From assembly GCA_002389665.1 (NCBI GenBank), contig DGNO01000002.1, positions 753,624-817,623 of the forward strand: a stretch of DNA of 64,000 bases, given 5' to 3'. This DNA is from Rhodobiaceae bacterium UBA4490 (GTDB taxonomy: Bacteria > Pseudomonadota > Alphaproteobacteria > Parvibaculales > Parvibaculaceae). A program made the position numbers and the translations under genes. Positions within the stretch are counted from its first letter, which is position 1, and each line of letters begins with the position of its first letter. The notes under the pieces were generated by a model. That model did not search any database, was not told where the DNA came from, and saw only the letters and a list, made by a program, of their open reading frames with translations. This document shows, piece by piece, positions 35,007 through 43,819 of the stretch.

Positions 35007-35414
35007 TCACGCGCGCGGCGGCCGGCTGTTCAAGAAACGCATGAGCACGAAGCCCGCTGCTGCCGCTCCAAGCGCAAATTCCACGGGCCGCTCTTCGGCA
35101 AATGCCGATGCCTTGCCGTAAAGCTCGCGCGGCGAGGAGCGGTCCAACTCCCGCGATACTTTATCGAGCAGCACCGCCACTTGCTCGGCGCAAGCGCCGA
35201 TCATGGCATCTTCCGGCTCGACCGTGCGCGCCACTTGGCGGAAATGATCGCCATAGCCGCGCGCAAATTCCGCCGCCGGATGAAAAGGCTCATCCAAAAA
35301 GGAACGGGCCTCTTCCTTGGCCTCTTGCGCGTGCTCCCGGAATTCCTTCCAGGCCTCGCTGCTTTCCTGAAACTGCGAGGCGGCGAAATCTTCTGCTTCT
35401 TGGCGCGTGACCAT
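35007..35414 (-). CDS. Hypothetical tail-anchored stress protein
   Basis: A 135-residue acidic, helical protein ending in a hydrophobic segment (VEFALGAAAAGFVLMRFL), so it is probably tail-anchored in the inner membrane. The arrangement resembles ElaB/DUF883-type ribosome- or membrane-associated stress proteins, but I cannot confirm that family. First gene of the operon, with a strong GGGAGGCAGCT ribosome binding site and an EcfG-like promoter 87 bases upstream. Confidence 0.72.
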   Translation of the reverse strand: MVTRQEAEDFAASQFQESSEAWKEFREHAQEAKEEARSFLDEPFHPAAEFARGYGDHFRQVARTVEPEDAMIGACAEQVAVLLDKVSRELDRSSPRELYGKASAFAEERPVEFALGAAAAGFVLMRFLNSRPPRA

Positions 35415-35500
35415 AGCTGCCTCCCGTCTCTTCAGACATTACGCGCACCTGCCAAAGCACCGGGCACAAGACGCCGGGCCCGGCAGGCCGTCTAGGAAAT

Positions 35501-35526
35501 AAACGCGCCACAGCCTGTGCAGTTCA
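35501..35526 (-). promoter_or_regulatory. Putative EcfG-type general stress promoter (one mismatch)
   Basis: On the minus strand TGAAC (35526-35522), a 16-base spacer and CGTTT. The consensus is GGAAC-N16/17-CGTT, so the -35 box has one mismatch. Confidence 0.5.
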
Positions 35527-35555
35527 CGGAAAGAGGCTGCAAAACGGGAGAGAGA

Positions 35556-36113
35556 TCAGGCCGCGCGCTGGTGGCGGCCTTCTTCCACTTCTTCCACGAT
35601 TTTGGCAATGAAATGGGAAAGGTCATCCGGCTTACGGCTCGTCACGATGCCCCAATCGGACACGACGGGTTCGTCCGTCCATTTACCGCCCGCATTTTCC
35701 ATATCTGTGCGGATCGAATGATAAGATGTGACTTTGCGCCCCTTCACGAGACCTGCCTCGATGAGAAGCCAGGGCGCATGGCAGATCGCGCCGATCACCT
35801 TGCCCTTATCGGCAAACGCCTTGATGAGCTCCAGCGCCTGCGGATTGACCCGCAAGAGATCCGGATTGATCTGCCCGCCGGGCAGAACCAGCGCATCATA
35901 GTCAGCCTCACTGACCTTGCTGAGCGGCACATTGACGGGCACCGCCGCGCCCCAATCGCCGCCATCCCAGCCGCGAATTTGCCCTTCTTCCGGCGAGGCG
36001 ACGTCCACCTTCGCGCCCTTCGCCCGCAGCTCTTCCAGAGGCTTGAGAAGTTCGCTCTGCTCGAACCCATGCGTAGCAAGAATAAGGATTTTCGCATTAC
36101 CTATCTTCGGCAT
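35556..36113 (-). CDS. PfpI/DJ-1 family protein (type 1 glutamine amidotransferase-like)
   Basis: A 185-residue protein of the DJ-1/PfpI superfamily. The nucleophile elbow is GAICHAPW with Cys followed by His, and the conserved acidic residue precedes in ATHGFEQSEL. Members act as stress proteins, deglycases or proteases; the exact activity is not predictable. The ATG at 36113 follows AAGGAGCTGGTT. A perfect EcfG-type promoter sits 38 bases upstream, so general-stress control is likely. Confidence 0.9.
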   Translation of the reverse strand: MPKIGNAKILILATHGFEQSELLKPLEELRAKGAKVDVASPEEGQIRGWDGGDWGAAVPVNVPLSKVSEADYDALVLPGGQINPDLLRVNPQALELIKAFADKGKVIGAICHAPWLLIEAGLVKGRKVTSYHSIRTDMENAGGKWTDEPVVSDWGIVTSRKPDDLSHFIAKIVEEVEEGRHQRAA

Positions 36114-36150
36114 AACCAGCTCCTTGGATTCTGTGTCAGCTATGCCAGGA

Positions 36151-36177
36151 AAACGCAAAAAGGGCTCTGCCTGTTCC
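36151..36177 (-). promoter_or_regulatory. EcfG-type general stress promoter of pfpI
   Basis: GGAAC (36177-36173), exactly 17 bases, then CGTTT (36155-36151) on the minus strand: a perfect match to the consensus. Its -35 box is the loop of the terminator hairpin of the upstream transporter gene. Confidence 0.78.
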
Positions 36178-36190
36178 GGCAAAGCCCTTT
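36156..36190 (-). terminator. Terminator of the BCCT transporter gene, overlapping the pfpI promoter
   Basis: AAAGGGCTTTGCC and GGCAGAGCCCTTT pair (one mismatch) around the 6-base loop GGAACA, followed by TTG. It lies 27 bases after the transporter stop codon. Confidence 0.82.
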
Positions 36191-36216
36191 CCTTACCGGA
36201 TTGCGATGGTTGGGCG

Positions 36217-38226
36217 CTAAGCGCGCACCATATGCAGGAACTGCGCGTGGCGCTCATATTGGGCGAGCGCATCGGCAATGATCTGATCCTGCGTATAGCC
36301 CATCACATCGTAATGCTGGCTGCCTTCGGGCAGGAAAACCTCGGCCCGGTAATAATGCCGCCCCTGCTGGCTGCGCACATGGCGCTGCTCGACCACGAAG
36401 GAAGGCGCTTCATAATCGTGCAGACGGACGGAATAATAAAAATCCTGCTCGCCGCCATGGCTGACTTCGATGTAACAGGTCCGCCCTTCTTCCGCATCGA
36501 CACTCGCTTCATAGCCGAGTTTCGAGAACTCTTCCGCCGCCCGCTCAAGCGCGGGGCGCACCGTCTCGCGCAGGAAACGCTGCGCCTCGGGTAATTGCGG
36601 ATGGTGCAGAAGCGCGCGCAAGCGCTGCTCCCAAGGGATATTCACCCCCTGCACTCCCGCGCTCGAGGCAGACGCAATATCGAGACTGTTGCGCCGGACC
36701 GCTTCCAGATCGAGCGCCTTGTAAAGTCCGTAGCAGATGAAAAGCATAATGACGGAGAAAGGCAGCGCCGCCGCGATCGACGCGGTCTGCAATGCCCCGA
36801 GCCCGCCGGCAAGCAGCAGTCCCGCCGCAACAAAGCCTTCGGTAAAGGCCCAGAAAACCCGCTGCCAGACCGGCGCATCGTCTTCGCCGCCGGAGGTGAG
36901 CATATCGATCACCAAAGAGCCTGAGTCCGATGAGGTGACGAAAAACGTCACCACCAAAATGGTGGCCACAACCGAGGTGATCCCGGCAAAAGGCAGATAT
37001 TCGAAAAACTTGAAAAGCGCCGTTGCGGTATTTTCCGACACGGCGGCAGCAATCGCCCCGCCGGCAACGCCAAGATCAAGCGCAATCGCCGTGTTCCCGA
37101 AAACCGTCATCCATAAGAACGTGAAGCCAACGGGAATAAAAAGCACGCCGGTGACGAATTCCCGGATCGTGCGCCCCCGCGAAATGCGCGCGATGAACAT
37201 GCCCACGAAAGGCGACCAGGCAATCCACCAGGCCCAATAGAAAAGCGTCCAGCCGCCGATCCAGCCCTTCTTCTCATAGGCGTAAAGATTGAATGTCTTC
37301 TGCACCACCTCGGAAAGATAAGTGCCGACATTCTGGAAATAGGCTTCGAAGAGGAAAAGCGTCGGCCCGGCAATCAGCGTGAAGAGAACCAGAACCACCG
37401 CAAGACCCAGATTGAGCTCGGAAATACGCCGGATGCCGCCATCGAGCCCCATCACCACCGAGCCCGTGGCGATCAGCGTAATGACCGCGATCAGCACGAG
37501 CTGCACGCTCACCGTCTCCGGCACGCCGAAGAGATAAGCAAGGCCGGAATTGACCTGCGAGACGCCGAAGCCGAGCGACGTCGCCACGCCGAACATCGTG
37601 CCGAGCACCGCGAAAATATCCACCGCATGGCCGATGGGGCCATAGATGCGGTCGCCGATAAGCGGATAGAGCGCGGAGCGGATGGTCAGAGGCAGGTTGT
37701 GCCGGAAGCCGAAATAGGCAAGCGACAGACCGATCACCGCATAGATCGCCCAGGCATGGATGCCCCAATGAAAGAAGGTGATGGAGAGCGCCTCACGCGC
37801 CGCTTCCACCGAGCCGGGTTCACCCACGGGCGGCGCCATGAAATGCTGCATGGGCTCTGCCACGGAAAAAAACATAAGCCCGATGCCCATGCCCGCGCTG
37901 AACAGCATGGCAATCCACGACCAGTAGGAAAATTCCGGCACCGAGCCGTCCGGCCCGAGCTTCACTTGCCCATGGGTGGTGAAAGCGAGAAAAGAAACAA
38001 AGGCCAGAAAGGCGGCAACACAGAAAATGTAGAACCAGCCGAATGTCGAGACGATCCAGTTCTGCACGACCCCGAAGATACCGCTGGCAAGCTCCGGCGC
38101 ACTTACCCCCCAAATAACGAAGCCCAAGATCAGGATCGCCGAACCGAAAAAGACCGGCGGATTGATGATTGCTTTCGGTTTCTTTTCTTCACCGGAAAGA
38201 TCGCTGCCTTCGCTGCGCATATCCAT
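36217..38226 (-). CDS. BCCT family choline/betaine transporter (BetT-like)
   Basis: A 669-residue transporter with 12 predicted membrane segments and the BCCT signature region GGWTLFYWAWWIAWSPF followed by GMFIARISRGRT. The long C-terminal cytoplasmic extension of about 150 residues (from LHHPQLPEAQRFL) is characteristic of BetT, where it takes part in osmotic regulation. Substrate is probably choline or glycine betaine. The start could be 38226, 38220 or 38253; none has a strong ribosome binding site. A porin gene 44 bases upstream on the same strand is probably co-transcribed. Confidence 0.92.
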   Translation of the reverse strand: MDMRSEGSDLSGEEKKPKAIINPPVFFGSAILILGFVIWGVSAPELASGIFGVVQNWIVSTFGWFYIFCVAAFLAFVSFLAFTTHGQVKLGPDGSVPEFSYWSWIAMLFSAGMGIGLMFFSVAEPMQHFMAPPVGEPGSVEAAREALSITFFHWGIHAWAIYAVIGLSLAYFGFRHNLPLTIRSALYPLIGDRIYGPIGHAVDIFAVLGTMFGVATSLGFGVSQVNSGLAYLFGVPETVSVQLVLIAVITLIATGSVVMGLDGGIRRISELNLGLAVVLVLFTLIAGPTLFLFEAYFQNVGTYLSEVVQKTFNLYAYEKKGWIGGWTLFYWAWWIAWSPFVGMFIARISRGRTIREFVTGVLFIPVGFTFLWMTVFGNTAIALDLGVAGGAIAAAVSENTATALFKFFEYLPFAGITSVVATILVVTFFVTSSDSGSLVIDMLTSGGEDDAPVWQRVFWAFTEGFVAAGLLLAGGLGALQTASIAAALPFSVIMLFICYGLYKALDLEAVRRNSLDIASASSAGVQGVNIPWEQRLRALLHHPQLPEAQRFLRETVRPALERAAEEFSKLGYEASVDAEEGRTCYIEVSHGGEQDFYYSVRLHDYEAPSFVVEQRHVRSQQGRHYYRAEVFLPEGSQHYDVMGYTQDQIIADALAQYERHAQFLHMVRA

Positions 38227-38270
38227 AAGACGGCCCTTTCTTTTTATTGGCACATGCCGGCGCTTCGGCC

Positions 38271-39458
38271 TTAGAAGTAAAACCCGACATTGATATTGAA
38301 GCGGTGCTGCCAGCCGCCATCCGTGGCGCCCGGCCCGAAGGCAGTGCCGTAATCGGGGCTGGCATAGGCGTGATTGCGCCCGCTCAAAAGATCGACATAG
38401 ACGAAGGCGGGGCCTTCGAAATCGAGCGAGACGCCAAGTACGTTTTGCTGCGTGTCGGCGAACCCGGAGGCGGTTTTCTCCATATAGGCGTAGTCGTCAT
38501 AAAGCGTGAGACCTTCAAGGCCGAGCACGTTCATCTCCCAGCTATGAGAAAGCCCGGCGGAATAGACATAAGCCTCGGAGGCCACCTGATAGGGAAAGTC
38601 ATAAGCGCCCATGACGACGAAGCGGTCGTCCTGGCCCACCGGGTTCTTCAAATCGATATCGTAGTAAACCGCCTCGGTGATGATATTCCAGGGACCGAAA
38701 TCGCCGACCCAGTGCAGGCCCGCCGCAACGCGCGATCCGGTCTCCCCTGTAGCCCCGTTTGGAATTTCTCCATAGAGCAGCGAGAGCCCCGCCTCGCTCG
38801 TCGCGTTACCTGCATGATTGAACTTATAGGCAGCGCGGCCCGTCAGCTGGTTCTCTTCTTTGTTGGAGCGGCCCATATCCGAGACGATGTCATAGGAATA
38901 GCGCGCACTGTCATTCGACTTGCCGTGATAATTGCCTTCATCGGAAAGGAAATAGGCCGCATCGAAGCTCCAGGCGCCCTGCTGCGTATGATAGGCAAGG
39001 CCGAGATCGTAATCGTCCTCAAGGCCGAGATAATAAAAGATGGAAAAGAAATAGCTGTGCGAGGCGAAGGGCAGCGGACCGAAAGGCACCTTCTGCACCC
39101 CGGCGCGCACATAATCGGTTTCGGAAAACCGGTATCCCGCCCAGCCGTGATGCAGGAAATGCGAGCTGTAATCGGGATCGGCATAATAATAGAGGCGGTA
39201 TTGCGCCGAGGCTTCCCAATTGCCGTCGGAATAATCCACATCCAGGATCGCCGTATCGAAGTCCCAATAATCCCGGGGCTTCGTCTCATCGACCCAGCTT
39301 TTATCGAAAAGATTGACGCGGACCGCGCCGCCGATTTCCACCGGCCCGAGCTTCAGCGGCTCGCTGTGAGCAGGCAAAGCCGCCAGTAAAAGCCCCGCCG
39401 GAAGGAGCATACGCAGACAAAAACGCTTCCGGCTGCGGGGAGCGAATGCACGCCGCAT
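38271..39458 (-). CDS. Outer-membrane beta-barrel protein, probable porin paired with BCCT transporter
   Basis: A 395-residue exported barrel: a basic n-region, signal peptide ending at ALPAHSE, many alternating aromatic strands rich in Tyr/Asp turns, and a terminal phenylalanine (NVGFYF). No coiled coil. Being first in a two-gene unit with the transporter, it likely lets the same quaternary-amine solute across the outer membrane. GTGAGGCATC precedes the ATG. An inverted repeat 78 bases upstream could be its operator. Confidence 0.82.
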   Translation of the reverse strand: MRRAFAPRSRKRFCLRMLLPAGLLLAALPAHSEPLKLGPVEIGGAVRVNLFDKSWVDETKPRDYWDFDTAILDVDYSDGNWEASAQYRLYYYADPDYSSHFLHHGWAGYRFSETDYVRAGVQKVPFGPLPFASHSYFFSIFYYLGLEDDYDLGLAYHTQQGAWSFDAAYFLSDEGNYHGKSNDSARYSYDIVSDMGRSNKEENQLTGRAAYKFNHAGNATSEAGLSLLYGEIPNGATGETGSRVAAGLHWVGDFGPWNIITEAVYYDIDLKNPVGQDDRFVVMGAYDFPYQVASEAYVYSAGLSHSWEMNVLGLEGLTLYDDYAYMEKTASGFADTQQNVLGVSLDFEGPAFVYVDLLSGRNHAYASPDYGTAFGPGATDGGWQHRFNINVGFYF

Positions 39459-39535
39459 GATGCCTCACACTTATTTTTGCTGTGAGGTGAAGCGTAGAAC
39501 AAAAAAGAGCCGGGCACAACGCCGCCCCCCGCCCA

Positions 39536-39552
39536 CATGACGCCGCGTCATG
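39536..39552. repeat. Inverted repeat CATGAC-GCCGC-GTCATG
   Basis: Two perfect 6-bp arms around a 5-base centre, in the control region upstream of the porin-BCCT unit. Possible operator; no adjacent regulator gene is present. Confidence 0.35.
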
Positions 39553-39608
39553 ATGGCTCAAAACATCGCACGCAAAGAAGCGAGTCACCACAAACTTTTC
39601 AGCAAGGC

Positions 39609-40844
39609 CTAAATACCAGCCACGAAATTCAGATCGGCTTTGCAGACTTGCGCCACCTCGCGCGTCGACATGAAACGGCTGAGCTCACCGAAAAGCGATG
39701 CCACGCTGACGGGTGCGCCTTGCTTGTCATAAAAGAGCCAGCGATTGGCACGGGCTGCCGAAGGCAGAATGGAGGCAGCCAACGTGCCCGCCGAAGTTTC
39801 GCGTGTGCGGATCAGCTTAACCGCGCCCCCCGCGCCGAAAACATGGGCCGCATAAAGCTCGCCGTGATTGGGCGTACGGCCCAGCATCCGCTCCAGCGCC
39901 TTGCGGTTGGAGACGGTAAGCTCACCGGCCATCAAAGCCGCCGCATGAGGATCGGAACGCAGCACAAGGAGCTTTTCTCCCGCCTCATCCGAAACGGGCC
40001 GGTAGCGTCCGCCCTCTTCTTCAAGCATCCGCGCCTCTTCCGCAAAGCCGTGCTTGGCGCCATGCGCGCCCAGCATCTGATACCAGGTCTGGCGCACGAA
40101 CTGAAAAGGACCATTGGCCGAAGACGTCGGCGCCTGGGCCGTCAGCACCAAACCGCTTTCGCGCATGGCGATGTGAAGAAGATAGCCGGAATTGGCGCCC
40201 GTCGCTTTGGAGGCGGCAACGATTGCGCTGAGAAGATCAGGGCCCAGCAAATCGATCGCATCTTCCACAAGCTCCGTATCGGCAGGTTTTGCTTCAGTGG
40301 GAACATCGTCCGGCCCCGCAAGGCTGGCCATCTCAGCCGCCGGGTCATCGCTGCCGGGTTTTTCAGCCGGTTCGGAAAGTCCTGCCGTCTCACCCGCAGC
40401 TTCTTCCTTTTCTTGGGCAATTGCGGTGCTTGCCTGCTGCAATTCGGCAAGCGCCTTGGCAATCGCCGTAATGTCATCGGCGGATAGTTGGTGGCGCTTG
40501 TCGCCGGGCGGCGGAGGCGGCACGATTGTAAGGCCGGAAGAGGCATCAGACGAAACGTTCAAGGAAGAGGTTTCATCGGTCTGCGCCTCGGCCGAGGCAA
40601 GTTTGACCGGCTCACCCTTTGCTTTGGAGGCCAGCAAGGTTGCCGTTGCCAAAGCCGACTCCGAGGCAAAGTCCGACACATCGCGGGCGAGCGATCCGTC
40701 TTTCACGTATTCCACCGCCTCGGCCACCGGCTCGATTTTCATCAGCTCGGTTTGCGCGCGGCCAAGAGCCGATTGGCCCTCGTCTGCCGTAGCATAGTCC
40801 CATGCCAGAAAGGCGATCAGGAGGAAGGAAAATTTCATCCACAT
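39609..40844 (-). CDS. Lytic transglycosylase-like exported protein
   Basis: A 411-residue protein with an N-terminal signal sequence (MKFSFLLIAFLAWDYATAD), a long Ala/Glu/Pro-rich region with a run of prolines near residue 115, and a C-terminal SLT-like domain. The putative catalytic Glu is in IAMRESGL, followed by the GPFQF element of the transglycosylase fold. It would cleave peptidoglycan glycan strands, though the spacing is divergent enough that activity needs proof. ATG 40844 follows AAAGGAG; ATG 40838 is an alternative. Confidence 0.78.
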   Translation of the reverse strand: MWMKFSFLLIAFLAWDYATADEGQSALGRAQTELMKIEPVAEAVEYVKDGSLARDVSDFASESALATATLLASKAKGEPVKLASAEAQTDETSSLNVSSDASSGLTIVPPPPPGDKRHQLSADDITAIAKALAELQQASTAIAQEKEEAAGETAGLSEPAEKPGSDDPAAEMASLAGPDDVPTEAKPADTELVEDAIDLLGPDLLSAIVAASKATGANSGYLLHIAMRESGLVLTAQAPTSSANGPFQFVRQTWYQMLGAHGAKHGFAEEARMLEEEGGRYRPVSDEAGEKLLVLRSDPHAAALMAGELTVSNRKALERMLGRTPNHGELYAAHVFGAGGAVKLIRTRETSAGTLAASILPSAARANRWLFYDKQGAPVSVASLFGELSRFMSTREVAQVCKADLNFVAGI

Positions 40845-41039
40845 AGCAGGTGCTCCTTTTAAAGCGTGGCGCTGCTGCGCCGTCCTGCCCCCAGTTCGGG
40901 ATGAAACTATCAAGCCGTCTGTGAACGCCTGCTGGTAGGCCTATTCATCTCGCCTTTATAAAGCGGCCGTTTCATTGCCGAATGCAAAATATTCGCTCGC
41001 AATCTGCAAGAATCTCGCGGCGCTTGTTGGCGAGGCCCA

Positions 41040-42317
41040 TCACTCCGGTTGCGGTGTACAGGTCTTCAACGCGCCGACAGCGAAAAAGTCGTCCGGCAGA
41101 AGCACCGCCTTGTTGAGCACGCCGTTGCGCGTCTCGTCATAGCGGTTGTTATATTCCCAAAGCGGCGCGCCGTCTTTGCTGACCATGAAAGCGCGGCCAT
41201 GTTCCGCCTCGACAATGAGCTGGTCGCCATTGCCGAAAAGCTGATGCTTGCCGCGCCGCCAGCTATAGAAGGGCACATCGTCCGTCCCCTCAAAGACAAC
41301 CTGCGTTTCCATGGTCGCCGGATCGATCGTCACGATCTGCGAATGCTCGAAGCCCATATTATTGTTGTAAACAGAGATCGTGCCGTCGGGAGCAAAATGC
41401 GGTTCATGCTGGCGGTGCCAAGGCCCGATGCTGAACCATTTGATGTTGAACGTGCCGGGATCGAGCACCGCGATCATATTCAAAGAACGCATGGAAATGA
41501 GAAGATCGCCCGCGTTGAACATGGGGAAGGCCGCCGCCATCTCCGGCGTCAGCGCTTCGATATGATTGAGATGGAAGGGATCGGGCGACATGCGCAGCCC
41601 CGCCGGCCCTTCTTCGGATTGAATGGCCAGTACGCCCTGCAGATTATGCTTCTTGAGCACATCCACCATCATGCCGGCTTCCTTGAGGATGGTCCCGCTT
41701 TCCGCGTCGGCCTGAACGAGCTTGTCGTCCCGCAACGTCCAGAGCGTACCGTCGAAAGAGCGCGTCACGGCATGGTGGAAATTACCTTCCGTCTTCCACA
41801 TCACTTTGCCGCAAGAGTTAAGCCGCGCCAGCACACGCCCGGAATCGAAATTGACGACGATGGAGCCGTCCTCAAAGACATCGAGCCCGTGCAGGAAAAC
41901 GTTTTCAGGCCCCGGCCCTTCCGGATCGATCTCGCTGTAATTGACCGGCCATGCATGAACCTCCTCGCCCTTGGCATCGAGCAGCAGCACGGAATTAAGC
42001 GCTTCGCGCTCCGGCGTGAGGCCGGAAACCATGAGGAGGCGCCCTTCGTAAGCGCCCTCGCCGAAAATGCGGAACCGGGCCTCATGCCCCTCGCGCATCG
42101 GCACAAGATGGCGGTTCGCCTCGAGCCCGAAATCGTTTTTCCAATAACGCTGGAGATCGCGCACATTCTCGTAAAGCTTCCAGACCTGATAGGCCGGCGG
42201 CAGGTTCCAGATACCCGCGACGATGCCGTAGGAAAAAGCCGAGAACACCAAAGCAAAGACGAAGAGATAGACGGGGAGCTTGTCTTTCGTCTCTTCACTG
42301 ATTTGAGGCATCTTCAT
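41040..42317 (-). CDS. Arylsulfotransferase-like (ASST) beta-propeller protein
   Basis: A 425-residue protein with an N-terminal membrane anchor (VYLFVFALVFSAFSYGIVAG) and an extracytoplasmic propeller resembling the arylsulfotransferase families. Recognisable segments are HLNHIEAL, the central PWHRQHEPHF and the final SWRRGKHQLF blades. PAPS-independent ASSTs move sulfate between phenols in the periplasm; whether this homologue retains that chemistry is unknown, but the adjacent PAPS-type sulfotransferase makes a sulfate-related role attractive. Last gene of a four-gene operon, 17 bases after the sulfotransferase. Confidence 0.78.
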   Translation of the reverse strand: MKMPQISEETKDKLPVYLFVFALVFSAFSYGIVAGIWNLPPAYQVWKLYENVRDLQRYWKNDFGLEANRHLVPMREGHEARFRIFGEGAYEGRLLMVSGLTPEREALNSVLLLDAKGEEVHAWPVNYSEIDPEGPGPENVFLHGLDVFEDGSIVVNFDSGRVLARLNSCGKVMWKTEGNFHHAVTRSFDGTLWTLRDDKLVQADAESGTILKEAGMMVDVLKKHNLQGVLAIQSEEGPAGLRMSPDPFHLNHIEALTPEMAAAFPMFNAGDLLISMRSLNMIAVLDPGTFNIKWFSIGPWHRQHEPHFAPDGTISVYNNNMGFEHSQIVTIDPATMETQVVFEGTDDVPFYSWRRGKHQLFGNGDQLIVEAEHGRAFMVSKDGAPLWEYNNRYDETRNGVLNKAVLLPDDFFAVGALKTCTPQPE

Positions 42318-42334
42318 CGAAGGCGGATCCTGCG

Positions 42335-43441
42335 TTAGGGAATGGAAGGAGAGGCGGCAAAAAGCGGCCCGAAGGCCCGGTAAATCTCTTCGGCGCGGTT
42401 GAGCCGCGCCGGATCGTAATCTCCAGCGGCCTCATAAGGCGTCGGCGCGCGGAAGCGGGAGGCAGCGGCATCGAGGCGCGTTTCTTCAAGCCCGCATACC
42501 CGCGCAAGGCGCGCAAGACCCGGTGAAGGGTTCCGGCAAAGCCCGTCATAATCAACGAAGAGCACATGCGAGGAGGGCGTACTGAGAAGCGCGTCATGCG
42601 CCGCGGCCCAATAGGCAAGCCAGAAATCGAGCCCCTCTGGATTAAACGCCGGCGGATCAAGCCCCTCACCTTCCTGCGCCATCCAGCCGCGGAAATCGAT
42701 AGGCTTCAGCGCCGCGCCAAACTCGTAGTGACCGAGCCATTCCATATAGCGGCGGGCAAATGCGTCTTCGGCATGGAGCGCGCTGAACTGCACATGCTGG
42801 CGGCGGAGCGAGCGGGCATGATCGAGCGGGCTGCGCACCGGCACGATGATGCGGCAATCGGGGAAAAGTTCGGGAAGCAGGGAAAGCCGCGCGATATTCG
42901 CATTGTTCTTACACAGATAGCGTGGCGCCGCGCCCCCTTCCGCCGCCGAAAGCGCAAGCACTTTGCGGATATGCTGGAGGTAAAACGCTTCGAAGTCATC
43001 GTTCCGGTCTTCAGCCCCCCAAAGCCCGATCGAAGCCTTGCCGTATTTCTCCCGCCAATAAGCTTTCCAGACGACTTCCTCAAAGGCTTCGGGACTGTCG
43101 AACCCCACCGCCACGCCGTCCCCATGCGCGCGCTCGGCAAGCGCGGCTTCCTTGCGGAACGAACCCGAGAGCCGGTTCCAGGTAAAGGGGCAGAGAAGAA
43201 ACGGCATGTGCCGGTAGGTATGAGAGGTAAAGTCGGGCAGCTCCGCCAGAATTTGCAGAAGCAGCGTCGTGCCTGCGCGCGGCAGCCCGGCGACGAAAAG
43301 CGGGCGCTCGATAGTGACACCCGCGCTCGAACCGAAAAGCCCTTCCTCGATATCGGCCAGCGCGATTTGCGCGGGCACGGAGGCGAACGCCAACCGGTGC
43401 AAAAGCCGCTCGGCCCGCGAATAGGATTCCGGCCCGCTCAT
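42335..43441 (-). CDS. PAPS-dependent sulfotransferase family protein
   Basis: A 368-residue protein with the 5'-phosphosulfate-binding loop AGLPRAGTTLLLQIL near residue 50 and the 3'-phosphate-binding region IIVPVRSPLDHARSL near residue 195. This is the sulfotransferase_3 type, soluble or peripheral. Acceptor unknown. Its ATG overlaps the stop of the upstream membrane protein gene (ATGA). It probably sulfates a lipid, glycan or small molecule that the ASST-like partner also handles. Confidence 0.85.
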   Translation of the reverse strand: MSGPESYSRAERLLHRLAFASVPAQIALADIEEGLFGSSAGVTIERPLFVAGLPRAGTTLLLQILAELPDFTSHTYRHMPFLLCPFTWNRLSGSFRKEAALAERAHGDGVAVGFDSPEAFEEVVWKAYWREKYGKASIGLWGAEDRNDDFEAFYLQHIRKVLALSAAEGGAAPRYLCKNNANIARLSLLPELFPDCRIIVPVRSPLDHARSLRRQHVQFSALHAEDAFARRYMEWLGHYEFGAALKPIDFRGWMAQEGEGLDPPAFNPEGLDFWLAYWAAAHDALLSTPSSHVLFVDYDGLCRNPSPGLARLARVCGLEETRLDAAASRFRAPTPYEAAGDYDPARLNRAEEIYRAFGPLFAASPSIP

Positions 43442-43809
43442 CGCGTAAGCCGCCAGGCGGCGATCATGACAAGGCTCGAGACGATAATGAACACCCAGTC
43501 CGTTGCCGCCGCTTCCGCCTCGCCTAGCGAGACAAGCCCGGCGAGATCGGCAAGGTAAGCCGCGCCGAGCGGCACGGCGAGCGCGACAGCTACCGAGAGC
43601 GTGATGAGGAAAAAAGCGCCGAACATGGCAAGCGCCGCCTTCTGCACCGCCGCCTCCTTTTCATCGTCACTGAGCAGCGGGTTTCGCATGACGGCAAGCG
43701 CGCGGCGCCCCGCCGCCCCCGCCGCTTCGACGCGGGAAACGAGGCGGGTCATTTTCAGACAAGCCACGAAAAGCAGAAGGCACAGCGCGAGGAGGCCGTA
43801 AACCAGCAT
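43438..43809 (-). CDS. Small inner-membrane protein of the sulfotransferase operon
   Basis: A 123-residue protein with three hydrophobic segments (residues about 1-19, 60-88 and 106-120) and a basic cytoplasmic loop between the first two. No family recognised. It is 10 bases downstream of the YVGPG protein gene and overlaps the sulfotransferase start by 4 bases, so it belongs to the same functional unit. Confidence 0.72.
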   Translation of the reverse strand: MLVYGLLALCLLLFVACLKMTRLVSRVEAAGAAGRRALAVMRNPLLSDDEKEAAVQKAALAMFGAFFLITLSVAVALAVPLGAAYLADLAGLVSLGEAEAAATDWVFIIVSSLVMIAAWRLTR

Positions 43810-43819
43810 GGCCCTGCCG

